NCBI GenBank assembly: GCA_029204045.2
Contig: CM055066.1
Span: 23,044,120-23,108,119, forward strand
Direction: 5' to 3'
DNA: 64,000 nucleotides
Origin: Tillandsia leiboldiana
Lineage: Eukaryota > Streptophyta > Magnoliopsida > Poales > Bromeliaceae
The translations under genes were made by a program, and so were the position numbers. Position 1 is the stretch's first letter, and every line of letters begins with the position of its first letter. Below, in pieces: positions 43,289-56,364 of this stretch. The notes under the pieces were generated by a model. It had not been told where the DNA came from and did no database searches. It saw nothing but the letters and a program-made list of their open reading frames with translations.

Positions 43289-46200
43289 TGTGAGGTCCCG
43301 GAATTCCCCGTGTAGGGTTTGCTGGTTGTTGGGCAGCCTTTAGTGGCCGTTGGGAGTGTTTGTGCGCCTGTCGGGCCCGAGAAATGGGTTTGTGATGCAA
43401 TTTGGAATTTAGTTGCATCACTGGAGGTCTGCGTGGTGTGTCGGTGGTGTTTGCGCGCAATTTGGACACAAGTGTTGGACTTTGGGCTTCTTAGGAGATC
43501 GCGTGGGTAATTGGTGGACCCGTCGAGTGTTTAGAGGTAGTTTCGCGCGATTTAGACGTCAAATCTGGACTCCGGGCGAAGTTTGGGATAAAGGATTACC
43601 TCTCCGGTTGCCTTTGGGAATTTTTAGAGTGAGAATTTGGCAAATCGGTTTGTTGATTTGGACTCAGCGCGAAAAACGGTGCGAAATACACTCTTTCTGG
43701 ACTTTTTGGGCTTAAAATAAGGTTTTTGGTGTTGCTTGAATGGTGGACCGGGCTCACGGCGGCTGGCTCACGGCCCATGGACCGGTTGGTGCAGCGCGGT
43801 GCACGGGGTGGGCGTACACCCGGTGCAGGAGGCGACGCAGGCGGCCGGTGCACGCGCGGTGCAACGCGCATGCAAGCGCACGCGTGGCGCGCGCCCGCGC
43901 ATGGGCAGGGTGCGCTGGCGCCTCGCCCTCGCGACATGTGGTCGGTCGGACGGTTGGGGTCCGACCCGCCTTGCACCGGATCGGGTGCAAGGGATTCGTT
44001 GCGAAAGGGAGTTTTTGAGGTAAGGCTGATGGTTTGGAGAGGTTTCTTGATCAATTGGAAGGCTTTTTGAGAGCTGTAAAAAGGGAATTTTTGTATCAAA
44101 AATTCTCCTAAGGGGTTATCTACTTCTCCAGCAATTATCAAGGGAAAATACCATCTTTTAGCATTTTTGAGTGGAGCTTGAAGTTTGCTGGTTTCGGATT
44201 CCACTTCATCACTTTTTCTTCCAGGAGGTCTCCAGAAGTGTAGAAATGGAATTTTGGGATGATTCTTGCGTGGTTCTCTTCACAACTTCATGATTTACAA
44301 CTTTGGTATTGAGGTGAAGACCAGGTAAATATAGCAATCTTTGAGACACTTATTTTCTGTGGAGGATTTTGAGCAGAGGTTAGTATTTTTACTCCCCTGG
44401 GATGTATAAATGGAATTTTAGGTTGATTTTTGTTGGTAAATTTCCATGACTTACAGAGATCCAATTTTCGTATTTTGTGGAACTTCCAATTTGGACTCTA
44501 AGTCAGGTAAATTAAGCCATCTTTGGGATTGTTGTGTACAGCTGAGATTCTGGATGTGGTTTTGAGCAATGCTTAGTGTTTTTGCTCCCTAGGGCTAAAG
44601 AAGTAGAATTTTAAGCTGATTTTTGCGGGGAATTCATCAGGACTCAGAGACCTACATCTTTCATATTGAAGGGAAAGGCTAAATCTTGCTTAGAAGCTGT
44701 TAAATTTCTATATCTTTGGGACCCCATTTCTGTGAGGAATTCTGGACAGCGACACCTTGCCGGATTTTTATCTCCGCAACCGGACATCGGATGGAGTCGA
44801 ACCTTTGGACTCTTTTCATCTACTCGACGCGAGGATTGTCCCCGTATTTTTATTGGATTTTTATGAGGCTTGTCCGAAGGTGTGCTTCTTCCCCTTTACT
44901 GTACAAAGTTTTACAGTTATGTTGTTGTGTGGTTTTGCGCACCCTGTGTTGTGGAATTTGTAACTTGGTCTACGGTGCTCGGAATTGGACGTGCAGGTAC
45001 TCGTTTCGAAGGTATCGACGCGAGGAACGCACCAGTATTTATGTTGGATTTTTCTGAGTTCTCGCTGCAGGTGAAATAATTACATCTTCGGGGCTGTTTT
45101 CTGATGTTGTATATACTTGGATATTTTGGGGAATAAAGTGTAACCTCGGACCTTTTGTTGTCCCCAGGAGGGTTCGCGAGTGTTTCTGAACCTGTTGAAA
45201 TTGGAGATAGTGAATTCCGGGTGTTTTCAGCTGTTTGGGGCCGAGGCTTGCGCGACGTGTACCGAGGGAGCAGCTTTAGCAGATGTTGGACTGTGAGCAT
45301 CTATACTCTTCACCGACCCTAGGTTTGCCTTGGATTGAGCACTTCAGGTGGGTAAGCTTAATTTGGTAACTGTATAAGATTTTTATATTATGGTGACTGA
45401 AAGTGCACAGGTGAGGATATCACCCCTCTATGATTGAGAACAGGCATATTGTTATACAGCCAATATGAGTGAGAGGTAAGCAAGGAATGACCTACTTGGG
45501 TGAGATTGGTATACCATAGTAGGAATATTTTTAGCATGCTTTACTAATATATGTTTCACCCACTTTTATTGTTTCTGAGGACAAAGCATGCTTGCATGGA
45601 TATATAGTTAGGCCATCTTTTACTGCTGCACTACTTTTGGAACTTGACTTAGGAGAAGCCATGTTATTCTTTCTCCTTCTTTGTTAGTCAGGTGGTCTAT
45701 GTTGCTCAGGTTCGAGCAGGGGTTCTGGGTAGTGTAGTCGGGACTTGGTGTCTGGGACAGGTTGGATTAGTTGTGGGGCTTTGCGGCAACCGCGGATATT
45801 GGGCGGTTGACCGGACATTTATTTCTACACTAGATTGGGTATCTGATTTCTCTAGTGGACAGAGTTTCCCACTATTTGAGTATTTTGCATCTGATTGAGG
45901 ACCGGGGCTTTCCTTAGTGGTTGGGCTTTCCCACTTTGATCAGAGTCATGATTCAGTCCTGCTGATTTATGATACTTGTTACTGAGGCACTTTACTCGTG
46001 TGGGTCGCTCCCCTCGAGTGCCACTCCGGAGTGTGCGATATTCAGACTTCGAGTCCTTGAGACTCCCATCCCCTATCGGTGTTATGCGTAGGCTGGCATA
46101 CCCGATTTGGCAGGCACAGCAGGCAGTACCAGTTCTACTGATGGCATTAGATTGGGTTTATTACAGACTTTTGCTTTATAGTTGCACTCGTGTCAGGGGG

Positions 46201-47271
46201 ACCGAGTGAAGTCTGGTAGCTGTGTTAGACCAGTAGTAGTGTTGTTGGGAACCGTTTGGGGATACGGTGGTCCCTGGGTCATTATGAGTTAGGCAGGCAT
46301 AGGCAGGCATGGCAGGCATGGCAGGCATAGGCAGGCATAGGCAGGCATGGCAGGCATAGGCAGGCAGGGCAGGCATGGCAGGCATAGGCAGGCATAGGCA
46401 GGCATAGGCAGGCATGGCAGGCATAGGCAGGCATGGCCGGCATGGCAGGCATAGGCAGGCATAGGCAGGCATGGCAGGCATAGGCAGGCATAGGCAGGCA
46501 TGGCAGGCATAGGCAGGCATAGGCAGGCATAGGCAGGCATAGGCAGGCATAGGCAGGCACGACAGGCATGGCAGGCACAGGCAGGCACGGCGGGCATAGC
46601 AGGCATAGAGGCTTGTTAGCTGTTGAGAGTCTCCAGCTTCCTTATTTCAGTCTTTACGGCTTTGGTTAGTTTTTTTTGGTCTCTTGAGGACTTGGTGGGC
46701 AGACCGTCGGGACTGGCGGTAGTACCCACTGAGAACTCCCTTTTTGGTGTAGTTCTCACACCCTCTGGGGGCTTCCCCCCTCTTTTTCCTTCCTCTCCTC
46801 TGTTTTGCAGAGTCTTAGCGGGAGTTGCTGATTCTGCGGTTGTTGATCGAGGCGAGAGAGTCGCGAGCTAGATCCCTACCAGTCGTTGGAGAGTAGCGGT
46901 ACCCCTTCAGAGGAGATCTACAGCAGATTAGTTGTTTTACTTTTTCTCTTTTAAGAGACTGATGTAGTGAGGACATGTTATGTATCGAGAGACTGTACAC
47001 TGTTGTATTTATTGGGGATATCTTCCGGTTGAGATCAGAGTTGTACCTGAGGATATTGTATGATTATCATTTCGGGAGACGGACTTGTTATATTATTTCC
47101 AGTTGTACAGTGATTGATTTAAGTAATACAACAGGTTTTTACTCATGGCTCTGATATTATGTTTAGCTGTAGTACTTTTCTTGCAAGTAGGACGCTTCGC
47201 CTATGCAGGTTGGCATAGGTGGCGGATCTGTTGGCGAGCCCGGGTCGCAGTTTCGATCCCGGGGCGTGACA
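43289..47271 (+). repeat. 3' LTR of element A
   Basis: This is the partner of 13458-17475. The minisatellite at 46290-46608 differs in unit order and number. The LTR ends GGGGCGTGACA and is followed by target copy GGTTG. Confidence 0.94.
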
Positions 47272-48478
47272 GGTTGCCACCGCAGGATTCGCGTGTTAAT
47301 CGCCAGAGTTGGTGAACAGTTATTGTGGTGCCTCGACCCAGTTGGGAGAGTTACACAAGAGCCGTTGGGGTGCTTAAGCAAATCGCTTAACACTGGGTTG
47401 TTGCGAGTTAGCATGGGGGCGTAGGACGCCCAATTGTTCGGATGCTCGTGGAGCACAGGTACCGTTTAGCCAGAGAGAGCCGGTTTGGTGGCACATTAGC
47501 TTTTGCCCAGTGTGGCCAGAGTTGATAGATTGTTTGGGTCGTGGATTGACGACTAGTTAGTTGGATTTTGCTCAGTGGAGCGTCGTGGTCGCGTGGCGAC
47601 GATTAGCGGGTTCGCTTGGGGACGACCCGTGCCTGGACCATGTTTGTGGACTGTGGGCCTGTAGCCCAGTGGGCAGGCGCAATCGGCTGTGAGAGACAGC
47701 GGCCCGAGACGTGAGGGTGGGGCATGATAGAGATTTGGTCGGGACGGTAGTCCGAGCGATGACCCGGGGACGTGGAGTGCCACGTGTGAGCATTGAGGCT
47801 ATTAGTTCACTGAGAGTGTGATATGACCAGGCTGTAGAGCTAGTAGTGATCGAGGTACTGTAGCTCCTAGTGGGAGTGTTGGGGTAGTAATCCTAAGTAT
47901 GGATCTACCCGTATAACGATTGGGTCTGTGGGCTAGTGAGAGCCATTGTATAGTGTTGGACTAGTTTTGGGCTATAGGACCCTATTGGACCATGGTCTGT
48001 GAACCTATTAGTAGTCCGAGATATCGGGTTAGCTGATAACCCGTGGACTTAGAGCACTAGTAGCGTGTGTGATAGCTGGGAACTCGTGGATTGGCCTTGC
48101 CCTCCACATTAGGCAGCGGAGCGACTGGAATATGCGGTAAATGTAATTGGTTGCAGATGCAGCCTCATTGTGAAGAGTTGATGGCAGAATTAAAGTGGAA
48201 ATTTCGCAAGAAAAGACGGGGCAATTCGTGGCAATGGAGAGAGCAAGTGCTCAACTGTGTCTTTCACCTATTTGGTGAAAGTGGCCAGACACCAGGTCTG
48301 AGTTTGTCCCTGGATTGAGATAGGGATTCATGAATGAGTTGCTCGTGTAGTCGCGGCGAGCAGGCAATTTGAAGCCGGTCACGACATACAGTGAGCCTAG
48401 TAGTGAGGGCAAAATTCCTCCCTCTCGATCAAGTAGGAGTCGAGATGTGATTCAAGTTTCGAGGACGAAACTTATTTT
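47272..48478 (+). pseudogene. Element E interior, 3' part
   Basis: This is degenerate sequence with no placeable domain, ending in the conserved TTTCGAGGACGAAACTTATT text. Apart from that pol-end signature I see nothing coding. Confidence 0.65.
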
Positions 48479-48491
48479 AAGGGGGGTAGAA
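48479..48491 (+). promoter_or_regulatory. Polypurine tract of element E
   Basis: AAGGGGGGTAGAA directly precedes the 3' LTR. Confidence 0.85.
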
Positions 48492-49832
48492 TGTAATGTA
48501 CCAGATTTATGGTATATAAATAATATAAATAAAAATGGTATGAAATACTATTTTTATTGAATTCAGAGAAAAGTGAGTTGTAGTTGAGAATTTGAAGTTT
48601 CAAATTCTAAAGCTTAAGCTCGCCGATTTCTGCGAAGTGGCAAAACTCAGCAAAAATACTTGTAACACATTTCAAATGTAATTACAAGTGCGTTGGAAGC
48701 ATTTCGAATCGGCGCAAAAGCCGTTGAATCGAAAAGTGAGTTATGGTTGAGAGTTGAAGCATCAAATTTGCAAAGTTTAAGTTCTTGTTTGCCGATTTCG
48801 CAAAATGTCGAAATGCGGCGAAAAGACTCGTAACGTATTTTAAATATGATTATAGTCGAGTTCGGTGCGTTTCGGACCGACGCGAAGGGCATCGGGTCGA
48901 AAAGTGAGTTGAAGCCCCAGAGACTTAGCAAAATTCAGAAATTCTGAATTCTGTGATCGCGAAGCTTTTTCAGAGCCCTGTTTCGAAGACTTATAGTAAT
49001 CAAAAAATTCAAAAGAAATCGTGGAGTGTCTCAGAAACGTTTCCTGATTAAAAGGGGTGAAATGCCGAGGTGAGCAATCGGAGGAAAATAGGAGAACGAA
49101 GCGAAGAAAAATGCTTCGTGAATTCTGAAACTGCAGTTTTTGACAGTGCAGTTGATCGCGAAGCTTTTTCGGGGCTCTCTTTCGAGGGATTAGAGTATCC
49201 CAAAAATTTAAAAGAAATCGTGAAGAGTCTCAGAAAAACTTTCTGATTAAAAGGGGTGAAGTGCCGAGGTGGGCGATTAAAGGAGAATAGGAAAACGAAG
49301 CGAAGAAAAATGCTTCGTGAATTCTGAAACTGCAGTTTTTGACAGTGCAGTTGATCGCGAAGCTTTTTCGGGGCTCTCTTTCGAGGGCTTAGAGTAGCCC
49401 AAAAATTTAAAAGAAATCGTGGAGAGCTTAAGAAAAATTTGTACAATAAAGGGGAGAAGAAAGATTGTAGGTTCGATTAACCAGTTGATAGCAAAACGCG
49501 GAGAAAGAGGGGTACCCGAAATTGCTCTCTGCAGGGAAAAAAAAAAACTGCAGCAGTGAGGGCAATTTAGGGAATTGATGGTTAAGTTGGGGGCATTTCA
49601 GTAAATTCACTATTTCCCCCAACCACCCACCTGCAGGGACATTTAATTCCCCTCTCTCTCTCTCTCTCCCTCTTTTTTTGAAAACTCACTCTCTCTCTCC
49701 CTCTCTCTTTTCTGCTGGAGCAAGAAACGAAGGGAGAAGAAGAAGAAGAAGAGGAAGAAGAAGTAGAGGAAAAAGAAGCAGGAAGAGCATCTCTCTTCCT
49801 CCCTCCCTCTCAGTTTTTTTAAAAAGGTGTAC

Positions 49833-49877
<45 letters not shown>

Positions 49878-52800
49878 ACTCTCTCTCTCTCTCTCTCTCT
49901 CATTTCCTTCTATCATGCATGGGGAAGTGGAAGACAAAAAAAAAAAGAGAGAGTGTGGGTTGTGGTTGCAGCCTTGCTGCTGCCAGCAGCAGCTGCACTA
50001 GCTGCAGCTGCTGTCAGCAGCAGCAAGTCCTGCTGCTGCTGCTGCTGTGCGGCTGTATGTGCTACTGCTTGGCTGCTGCTGCAGCCAAGCAGCAGCTGCC
50101 TGCGCTTGGGGGTGGAGCAGCTACCCTGGCAGCTGCTTGAGCAGCTGCCATGGTTGGCAGCTGCTGGCCCTGCTGCTGCTGCACAAGGCAGCGGCAGCTG
50201 CAGCCTGCTGGCTGCTGCAGCAGCCATGCTGCTGCAGCCAGCAGCAAGCTGCCCAGCTGCTGGTTGTGCCCCCCTGCAGCAGCAGCACTAGCTGCTGCTG
50301 CTGGCAGGGCCAGCAGCTAGGCAAGCTGCTGGCTGGGCAGCAGCTTCCGACAAAAAAAAAAGAAGAAGAGAAAAGAGGAAAGAAAGAGAAGAAGAAAGAA
50401 AGAAGAAAGAGAAAAATTGAAAGGAAAAGAAAAGAAAAGAAGAGAATTTCTTTTTCTTCTCTTTCCTTCAATGAGCGAAAATCATAAATTGGGGGAATCA
50501 CTCAAATTGAGTTTCTCTCCAATTTTTGAATGTGAATTATGGATTTTGCCAATGTACGAAATCGGTAAATTGGGGAAATCACTCAAATTGAGTTTCTCTC
50601 CAATTTTTGAATACAAATTCTTGATTTTGCCAATGTGTGAAATCGGTAATTGTGGGAATTGCTCAAATTGAGTTTTTCCCAAATTTTTTGGAGCGTTTTG
50701 GCCCATGGCCAAAGAGAGCGAATTTCTTTTTGGCAACATGTCAAGGGGGGGATTGTTCTTCTCCCATTTTTGTAAGCCAATCTAAAAACAACCTTTTTGT
50801 GAGAAAGCGAACAAATAGGGATTTTTCCCTTTTAATTGTCAAAGAGGCTAAGTATTATCGTTTTATCGGAGTTAGTGAGTTGTGTAAAGCGATTACTTAA
50901 TGATTTTTCTTTCCTTACGATTTAGGGAAAACCTCGGAGATCAAAAGAGCAAAATTCATCTCTTTCAAGAACAGGGGAAAACATTGAGGGTGGGGATTCT
51001 GCCGAAATTGGGTGACCTCTCCCCTTGCTCCTTTGCTTTTCGATCCAGAAGCATGATAGTAGCCTGTTAGAGGCGTTAGGGAATCATGATAATAGTGACA
51101 TGCGTAGGAGATAAATATTATTTTATGATGAATATGGAAATAATTGCATGTGTAGATGTAATCAATTGTTGTGATCATGTTAGGGTGTAACCCTAGGAAT
51201 CATGTGAAAGCATAAGGAAAAGGAAATGCATGTTGGTAGTAAGACTTAGGAGAAAACCTAGATTTAGGTTTAACGAGTGGCATGATGACCTAGGAGATAC
51301 ACCTAGGTGGACGAGTGGCATTAACTTAGGGAATAATCTAAGGTTAAGAATAGAGTGTTAAACATAGAGTCAGAGAACTCTAGGTTAATTATGGAACTTA
51401 GGTAAAGGAACCTAAGATGAACTAATAGGGTTAAACTCTAGTGATGAAATAGAGTTAGTGCAACCCTAGGTTAAACATGGAACAGGAAAATAGAGTTAGT
51501 AAAACTCTAGGATTCAGTGAGAAATCAGGAAACAGGGGGATTAGATTCTCAAGTTAAAGAATTAAATAATGTAACCCCAGAAAGTCATAGGACGTCTGGG
51601 TAAATGGACCAATTAGTTTAACTTCGATCTGAGTTAAATAAAAGAGAATGGAAATAGGGTTAATAATCCCTAAGTTAGATAAAACTGAAAGTAACTAGTG
51701 TCCTAGTGACATAGTGTAGTGATATAGTGCAACCTTAAGGGTAATTGAAGCTTAGGGTTGTGAATTGAGAACAAGTAAGGAAAGTGTAAAAGTGGCTAGG
51801 AAACTAAAGATATTGCCAAGTGGCAAAATAAGTGTAAATGGAAATGAGCAAGTTGTTCAAACTTAAATTGGTGTTAGAGACACCTAAATTATCCTAGGAT
51901 AAAGAACTTAGGATAAAAGAAATAAAGCTTAAATGAAAGCCAAAAGTGGCTAATGAGCAAGACAAGCAAATTGCTCGAGAGAGAGGTAAAAGTGGTTAAT
52001 AAGTAAGACAAGCAAATCGCTTGAAAAAACGAGAAAAGTAAAAGAGAAGCATTGAGGCATGAATGTTAACGGGAGGGTTGAGCATATGTCACTCCCGGGG
52101 AGATGAGTGCCAAGGTGCCTTAAACTCATCTGAACCTAAAGTGGAAAGAAAATGGTTAAAGAAAGAGAATGATTAATGAAAGGTAAAAAGGATAAGATAA
52201 ACTATATTGGGCTGAGCACTACGGGAGGCGATGCTACAACCTGTTCTCGTTTGATTGGGGTTGTAGGCATCCGTCTTTTGGAACCCTCGGACCCTATAAA
52301 GGAAAAGCCTAAATGGCCATTGGGAGGGTTGATCATATGTCACTCCCAAGTGAATTAAAGTGTTAAAGCTAAGTTGCCAACGGGAGGGTTGAGCATATGT
52401 CACTCCCGGGGGAAGTGTGTGAGCAAGACTCAGCTTCCCAAGTAAAGGCAAAACAAAGAGCTAAAGGCAAAAGAAAAGATAAAGATAAAACAGGCGGACC
52501 TACGGTGAGAAACGCGGCCCATGTTGGAGTTGCAGGCAGTGCCCCTCTCTCGGGTAGAGACCCGTTCGGGACGTTTCTTCCGTAGGACGGGGTAACACTT
52601 GCGGGTGTTATCGGCAACCTTAGAAATCTTATCTTATGGTAGCAGGACTACCGGGCTGGGGCCCATTGGATAAGAATTTCTGAGGGTTAACTTGAACTAA
52701 AGCACCAGAATTTAAAGAATAAAGAGAAATTAGAGTGGCCAAGGTGGCCGGGTTAGTTTGACCCTGTATTCAGCGGCATAGTGGCCGAGTTGGTGCTTAG

Positions 52801-53468
52801 CAGCCTAGTGTGGCTAGACAGAGTAGTGCTGGGTCGATGAGTATACACAGATAGTGTAGTGATATATTATATTGCATAGCCTCATTTTGATATTGAGGAT
52901 TTTAGTTTCCTAGCACTATTATTATTGCTTCCATTGGACCAAGTGGTGAAGGACACTTTTTCTCGGTGGTTGAACCCACTGGGAACTCTGTCGTAGTTCT
53001 CACACCCCTTGGGTGACCTCCCCAAAGGTTCAGGTATGGATACAGCGGTCGAGACGGTTCAGGTGCAGACGGCGAGACATACGACAGTGGCAAGGGCCCA
53101 GCAGCATAGTGACCTAGAGGGTCTAGCAGAGGTATCCCTTTTTATATATTTCTTGAGTGAACCTTGTATGGTGAGGAATTATGTAAAAGAATTGTAATAA
53201 TTTTATTTGCAAGTTCAGAAATGTAAAGTGTAATAAATTTAATTCATGGTTCACTCTTGTATGCTTTCATTACCGTTTAAACTGTTTGTTTATAAAATGA
53301 AAGTTTAAATTTGTAGTGATTTTTAGTACTCTGATATTGAGCTTCCGCATATACTTGTTGTATGATTATGGATGTTGCCGTTCCTTTCGGGTAGTGAAAT
53401 GTCATGCCCGATTGGCGGGTCTGTTAGCGCGCCCGAACCGTCCAAATTGGCGGTCTCGGGGCGTGACA
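48492..53468 (+). repeat. 3' LTR of element E
   Basis: At 4.98 kb this is about 720 bp longer than the 5' copy. It keeps 50791-51425, absent from the 5' LTR, and has a long CT run (49834-49902) and extra CAGCAG units. It ends GGGGCGTGACA and is followed by target GACTG. Confidence 0.93.
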
Positions 53469-53546
53469 GACTGGTTGACTCGTCAATTTGCGGTTATCGA
53501 CTGTGAGAAGAGGGAGGTGCGGTTGTAGGAACCTGGACACTTCGGA
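53469..53546 (+). pseudogene. pol: Element F pol, resumed protease/RT linker
   Basis: This continues the coding text cut at 8175: DWLTRQFAVIDCEKREVRL, then a TAG, then EPGH. It fits the gypsy linker after VLGMDW. G is inserted after 53546. The TAG is another possible CAG-to-TAG change. Confidence 0.85.
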
Positions 53547-54214
53547 TGTCACGCCCCGTGGTCGAAACTGCGACCCGGGCTCGCCAACAGATCCGCCATC
53601 TGTACGGAAATCTCCGCACAGACGAAGTGTCTACCCTGCAAGTCAGATCTATAGCTAAACATGTATCAGAGCTGAATAAGAATAAGTAGCTACAGAATCA
53701 AAAACTGAACATCTGAATATATAAAATCCAAAATACATAGTCGTCTCCCACTATGAACATGATACAATAAATCTCTCAGACTGTCCAGTACAAGATAAAA
53801 TCTCATATACAGGGTACATCTACCTCTGACTCTCAAATAAGCTGGTAAGGAACTATTTTGCCATGCCCTTACCTCGATCTGCTGCCTTCGCTCGAACTGA
53901 AGCCGAAATAGCTACCTCAGAAATACCTATCACCACAGCGGGTGTGAGAACTACTGCAGAAGGTAGTTCTCAGTGGGTACCGTCTCCAACTCTACGGTCT
54001 GCCCACTAAGTCTACTAGAGGCATAAGATAATAGGGAATGCTGTAAATAAGAATAGCTCAGCTGGAAAGAAATCTACAGCTAACATGCCCCTAGCTACCA
54101 TGCTCAAAGGAATAACACTCAACTACGAACATGCTATGCATCCACTCGCTCACGAGGTGCTCACATCAACCCAATCTCACAGATTGCCAAATCTGGTCCA
54201 GTCAAGCCTGCACC

Positions 54215-54276
54215 CCCTAGTGTATCAACTAGGGCCCCTAGTGTATCAACTAGGGTCCCTAGTGTATCAACTAGGG
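54215..54276 (-). repeat. Three 21-bp hairpin units in G LTR
   Basis: Units start at 54215, 54236 and 54257. Each reads CCCTAGT, GTATCA, ACTAGGG: a perfect 7-bp stem with a 6-nt loop. The period matches the unrelated-sequence 21-bp hairpin units of I-1. Confidence 0.92.
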
Positions 54277-54496
54277 TGTCCAATCGGACTATCATAATAT
54301 CACGCAAAGCAGCCTCATCAGGTGCATGCAGCCTCATCAGGCGCATCATCATCATCGCATCCGGAGCGGCTCTCGAGGGGCGCTACCCCACCGAGGAATA
54401 AGCGTGTCTCATCTGGCTCAATAAGTGGCATCTGCAGGCTATAATCCAAATCTACGATCAATCAGATCAACAATGTCCAGCTCGCAACATTAACTC

Positions 54497-54775
54497 ACTG
54501 ACTGGAGATACTCAATAATTGGGATCACCGTCAACCCAAACGGCTCCCAGAATAAGAATCCACCCAATCCAATAAAAGAAACTGGCTGGAGATACTCAAT
54601 AGCCGGGATCACCGTCAACCCAAACGGCTCCCAACACAGGAATCCTACTCGATCCACTATAGTTCACTGGCTGGAGATACTCAACAGTTGGGATCACCGT
54701 CAACCCAAACGGCTCCGAGAATAGGAATCCACTCAATCCAATAAAAGAAACTGGCTGGAGATACTCAACAGCCGT
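54497..54775 (-). repeat. 84-bp tandem repeat in G LTR
   Basis: Three full copies and a part, marked by TGGAGATACTCAA at 54503, 54587, 54672 and 54756. Each full copy contains complementary arms TGGGA and TCCCA around CGTCAACCCAAACGG on the plus strand. Confidence 0.88.
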
Positions 54776-54811
54776 ACCAATGAAAGGTCCTAGAACTCCG
54801 AAAGACTAATA

Positions 54812-55146
54812 CCTACAACCCCAATCAAACAAGAACAGGCTATAGGCATAGCCCTCCATTGTTCTCGACCCGAGGAAGAAACAACCCTTGGAACCCAAAT
54901 CACTCAACACTCCTGGGTGAGTAGCTTTGTAAGAAATGGTGATCTTTATTGTTAAATACTGTTTCCACTCAAACCCTCTCGGGGTGAAGATAAAATAGCT
55001 CACCTTTTGTAGAAAACCATCTTGATCTGAGAAAACCACTTTTACAGATTTTACTTCTTATGAAAATCAGTTAAAAGCAAGTTTTATTTTTCCAAACTCC
55101 GAAGGGCTAGTGCCTTTGTCTTAATCAAACGAGAACAGACTCTGGC
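54812..55146 (-). other. Two 17-nt-loop hairpins in G LTR
   Basis: Copy 1 is at 54812-54846 (sense arms CCTATAGCC and GGTTGTAGG, with two G-U-type pairs). Copy 2 is at 55112-55146 (GCC..GTC and GAC..GGC around a 3-base internal mismatch). Loops have exactly 17 bases and match the E loop closely. Confidence 0.68.
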
Positions 55147-56356
55147 GACCCCTAGAAATTTGGAAGGAAAAATAGCAGTTTACTAAAATAATGAGTGTCC
55201 AAAAACATTCTGGGTTCAAGATCTTGACACCACAAGCACACCACGGTCACAACCTCGGTGACGTCAACAAACCGGAAAGTTCCCGACTACACGGGACCAC
55301 CGTTCCCTTGAACGGCTCCCAAAACTGGCACAACACTGGCCACAGCTACCAGACTCCACTCGGCCCCCGGGCATGAGTGCGACATGCATCCCACACTATC
55401 CCGACTACTCGGCCCACTACCCGGGCGAGGAAAAGCTCTATGTCCAGGAAAAAGAATGCGAGGAATGGAAACTAGAACATACAAGACTCCAGCCCCAAAA
55501 GAGTTTTCTAGCAGTCCGGTTAAATTCATGCAATCATATGTCGGTGCTACAACAATAATAGCACCTATTCTAGTATGCGGAAATGCTACAATACTAGAAT
55601 TAGGGGGAAGTCCGCAGACTTGGAGGAAAATCCAACCCACCTGGATGCGCGTGTCGGTCCAGAGTCCAAAAGAGCTGAAACTTAATGGGTGCGATCCTCA
55701 AGTTCTCACGATTCCGACGTACCAAAAATCATCAGAAAAGTCCTCTCGGTCACCGAGATATGAGCCAAACACTGCGGTAAGGTCAAATCACCCAAAACAG
55801 TAATCTCATCGCGCATCTGTCCATAAAAAAGGAAATTACCTCTTACGACATGCCCTCTAAAAAATCGAACAAAAATACGGTTGTGATCTTCTCAAAGTGT
55901 AGATGTCAATCGAGTGCTCAAACTCCCTGTTCCGACAACCGTAGCTCGAGAAATTGCATGATTACTCCTCCGCTGTCCAGAAAAGTGTTGCAGAAAAGGG
56001 GGGGGTCTAAAGATGCTACACGAACTCCCAAAAAAACTCGAAATGGAGCAGAGTGATACGTATCAAAATCGAAGGCCTACATATAACAGAAACACTGCCA
56101 CAAAAATTGGCGAAAAATTTCAAAAGATGAGCTCAGGGGAGCTCTCCGACGAAAAGTCGACGGAAGAAACCGATGTCGAAGGAACGACGCGACTCTCGAG
56201 ATCATGCAGGGAAAAATAGCAGATGATCTCCAAAAATTCTCCAAAACCCCAAATATTTAAGATGACTTGATGTAGAATCATACTGTAAAAAGTGGCACTA
56301 AATTCGGATCACAAAAACCCCAGAAAAATGTCTCCAAAATTGATTCCAAAATGGCC

Positions 56357-56364
56357 TATTTATA
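56357..56364 (-). promoter_or_regulatory. TATA box of G LTR
   Basis: The minus strand reads TATAAATA within GGCTATAAATAGGCC, downstream of a GC-rich U3. Confidence 0.65.

Larger units (their letters stand above)
13458..47271 (+). mobile_element. Element A: LARD-like gypsy retrotransposon, host of B
   Basis: LTRs at 13458-17475 and 43289-47271 start TGTGAG(G/T)TCCCG and end GGGGCGTGACA. A perfect duplication GGTTG flanks it (13453-13457 and 47272-47276). Internal sequence without B is 17476-20043 plus 42576-43288, about 3.3 kb, with fossil gag and RT and a purine tract before the 3' LTR. It is inserted in E and split by B. Confidence 0.94.
8176..53468 (+). mobile_element. Element E: LARD-like gypsy retrotransposon, host of the inner nest
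   Basis: LTRs at 8176-12428 and 48492-53468 both start TGTAATGTACCAG and end CGGGGCGTGACA. A perfect 5-bp duplication GACTG flanks the element (8171-8175 and 53469-53473). With the inserted A removed, the internal part is 12429-13457 plus 47277-48491, about 2.2 kb, with only a fossil gag start. The long LTRs with a short, non-coding interior match the LARD class. It is nested in the F pol region and is itself split by A. Confidence 0.93.
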
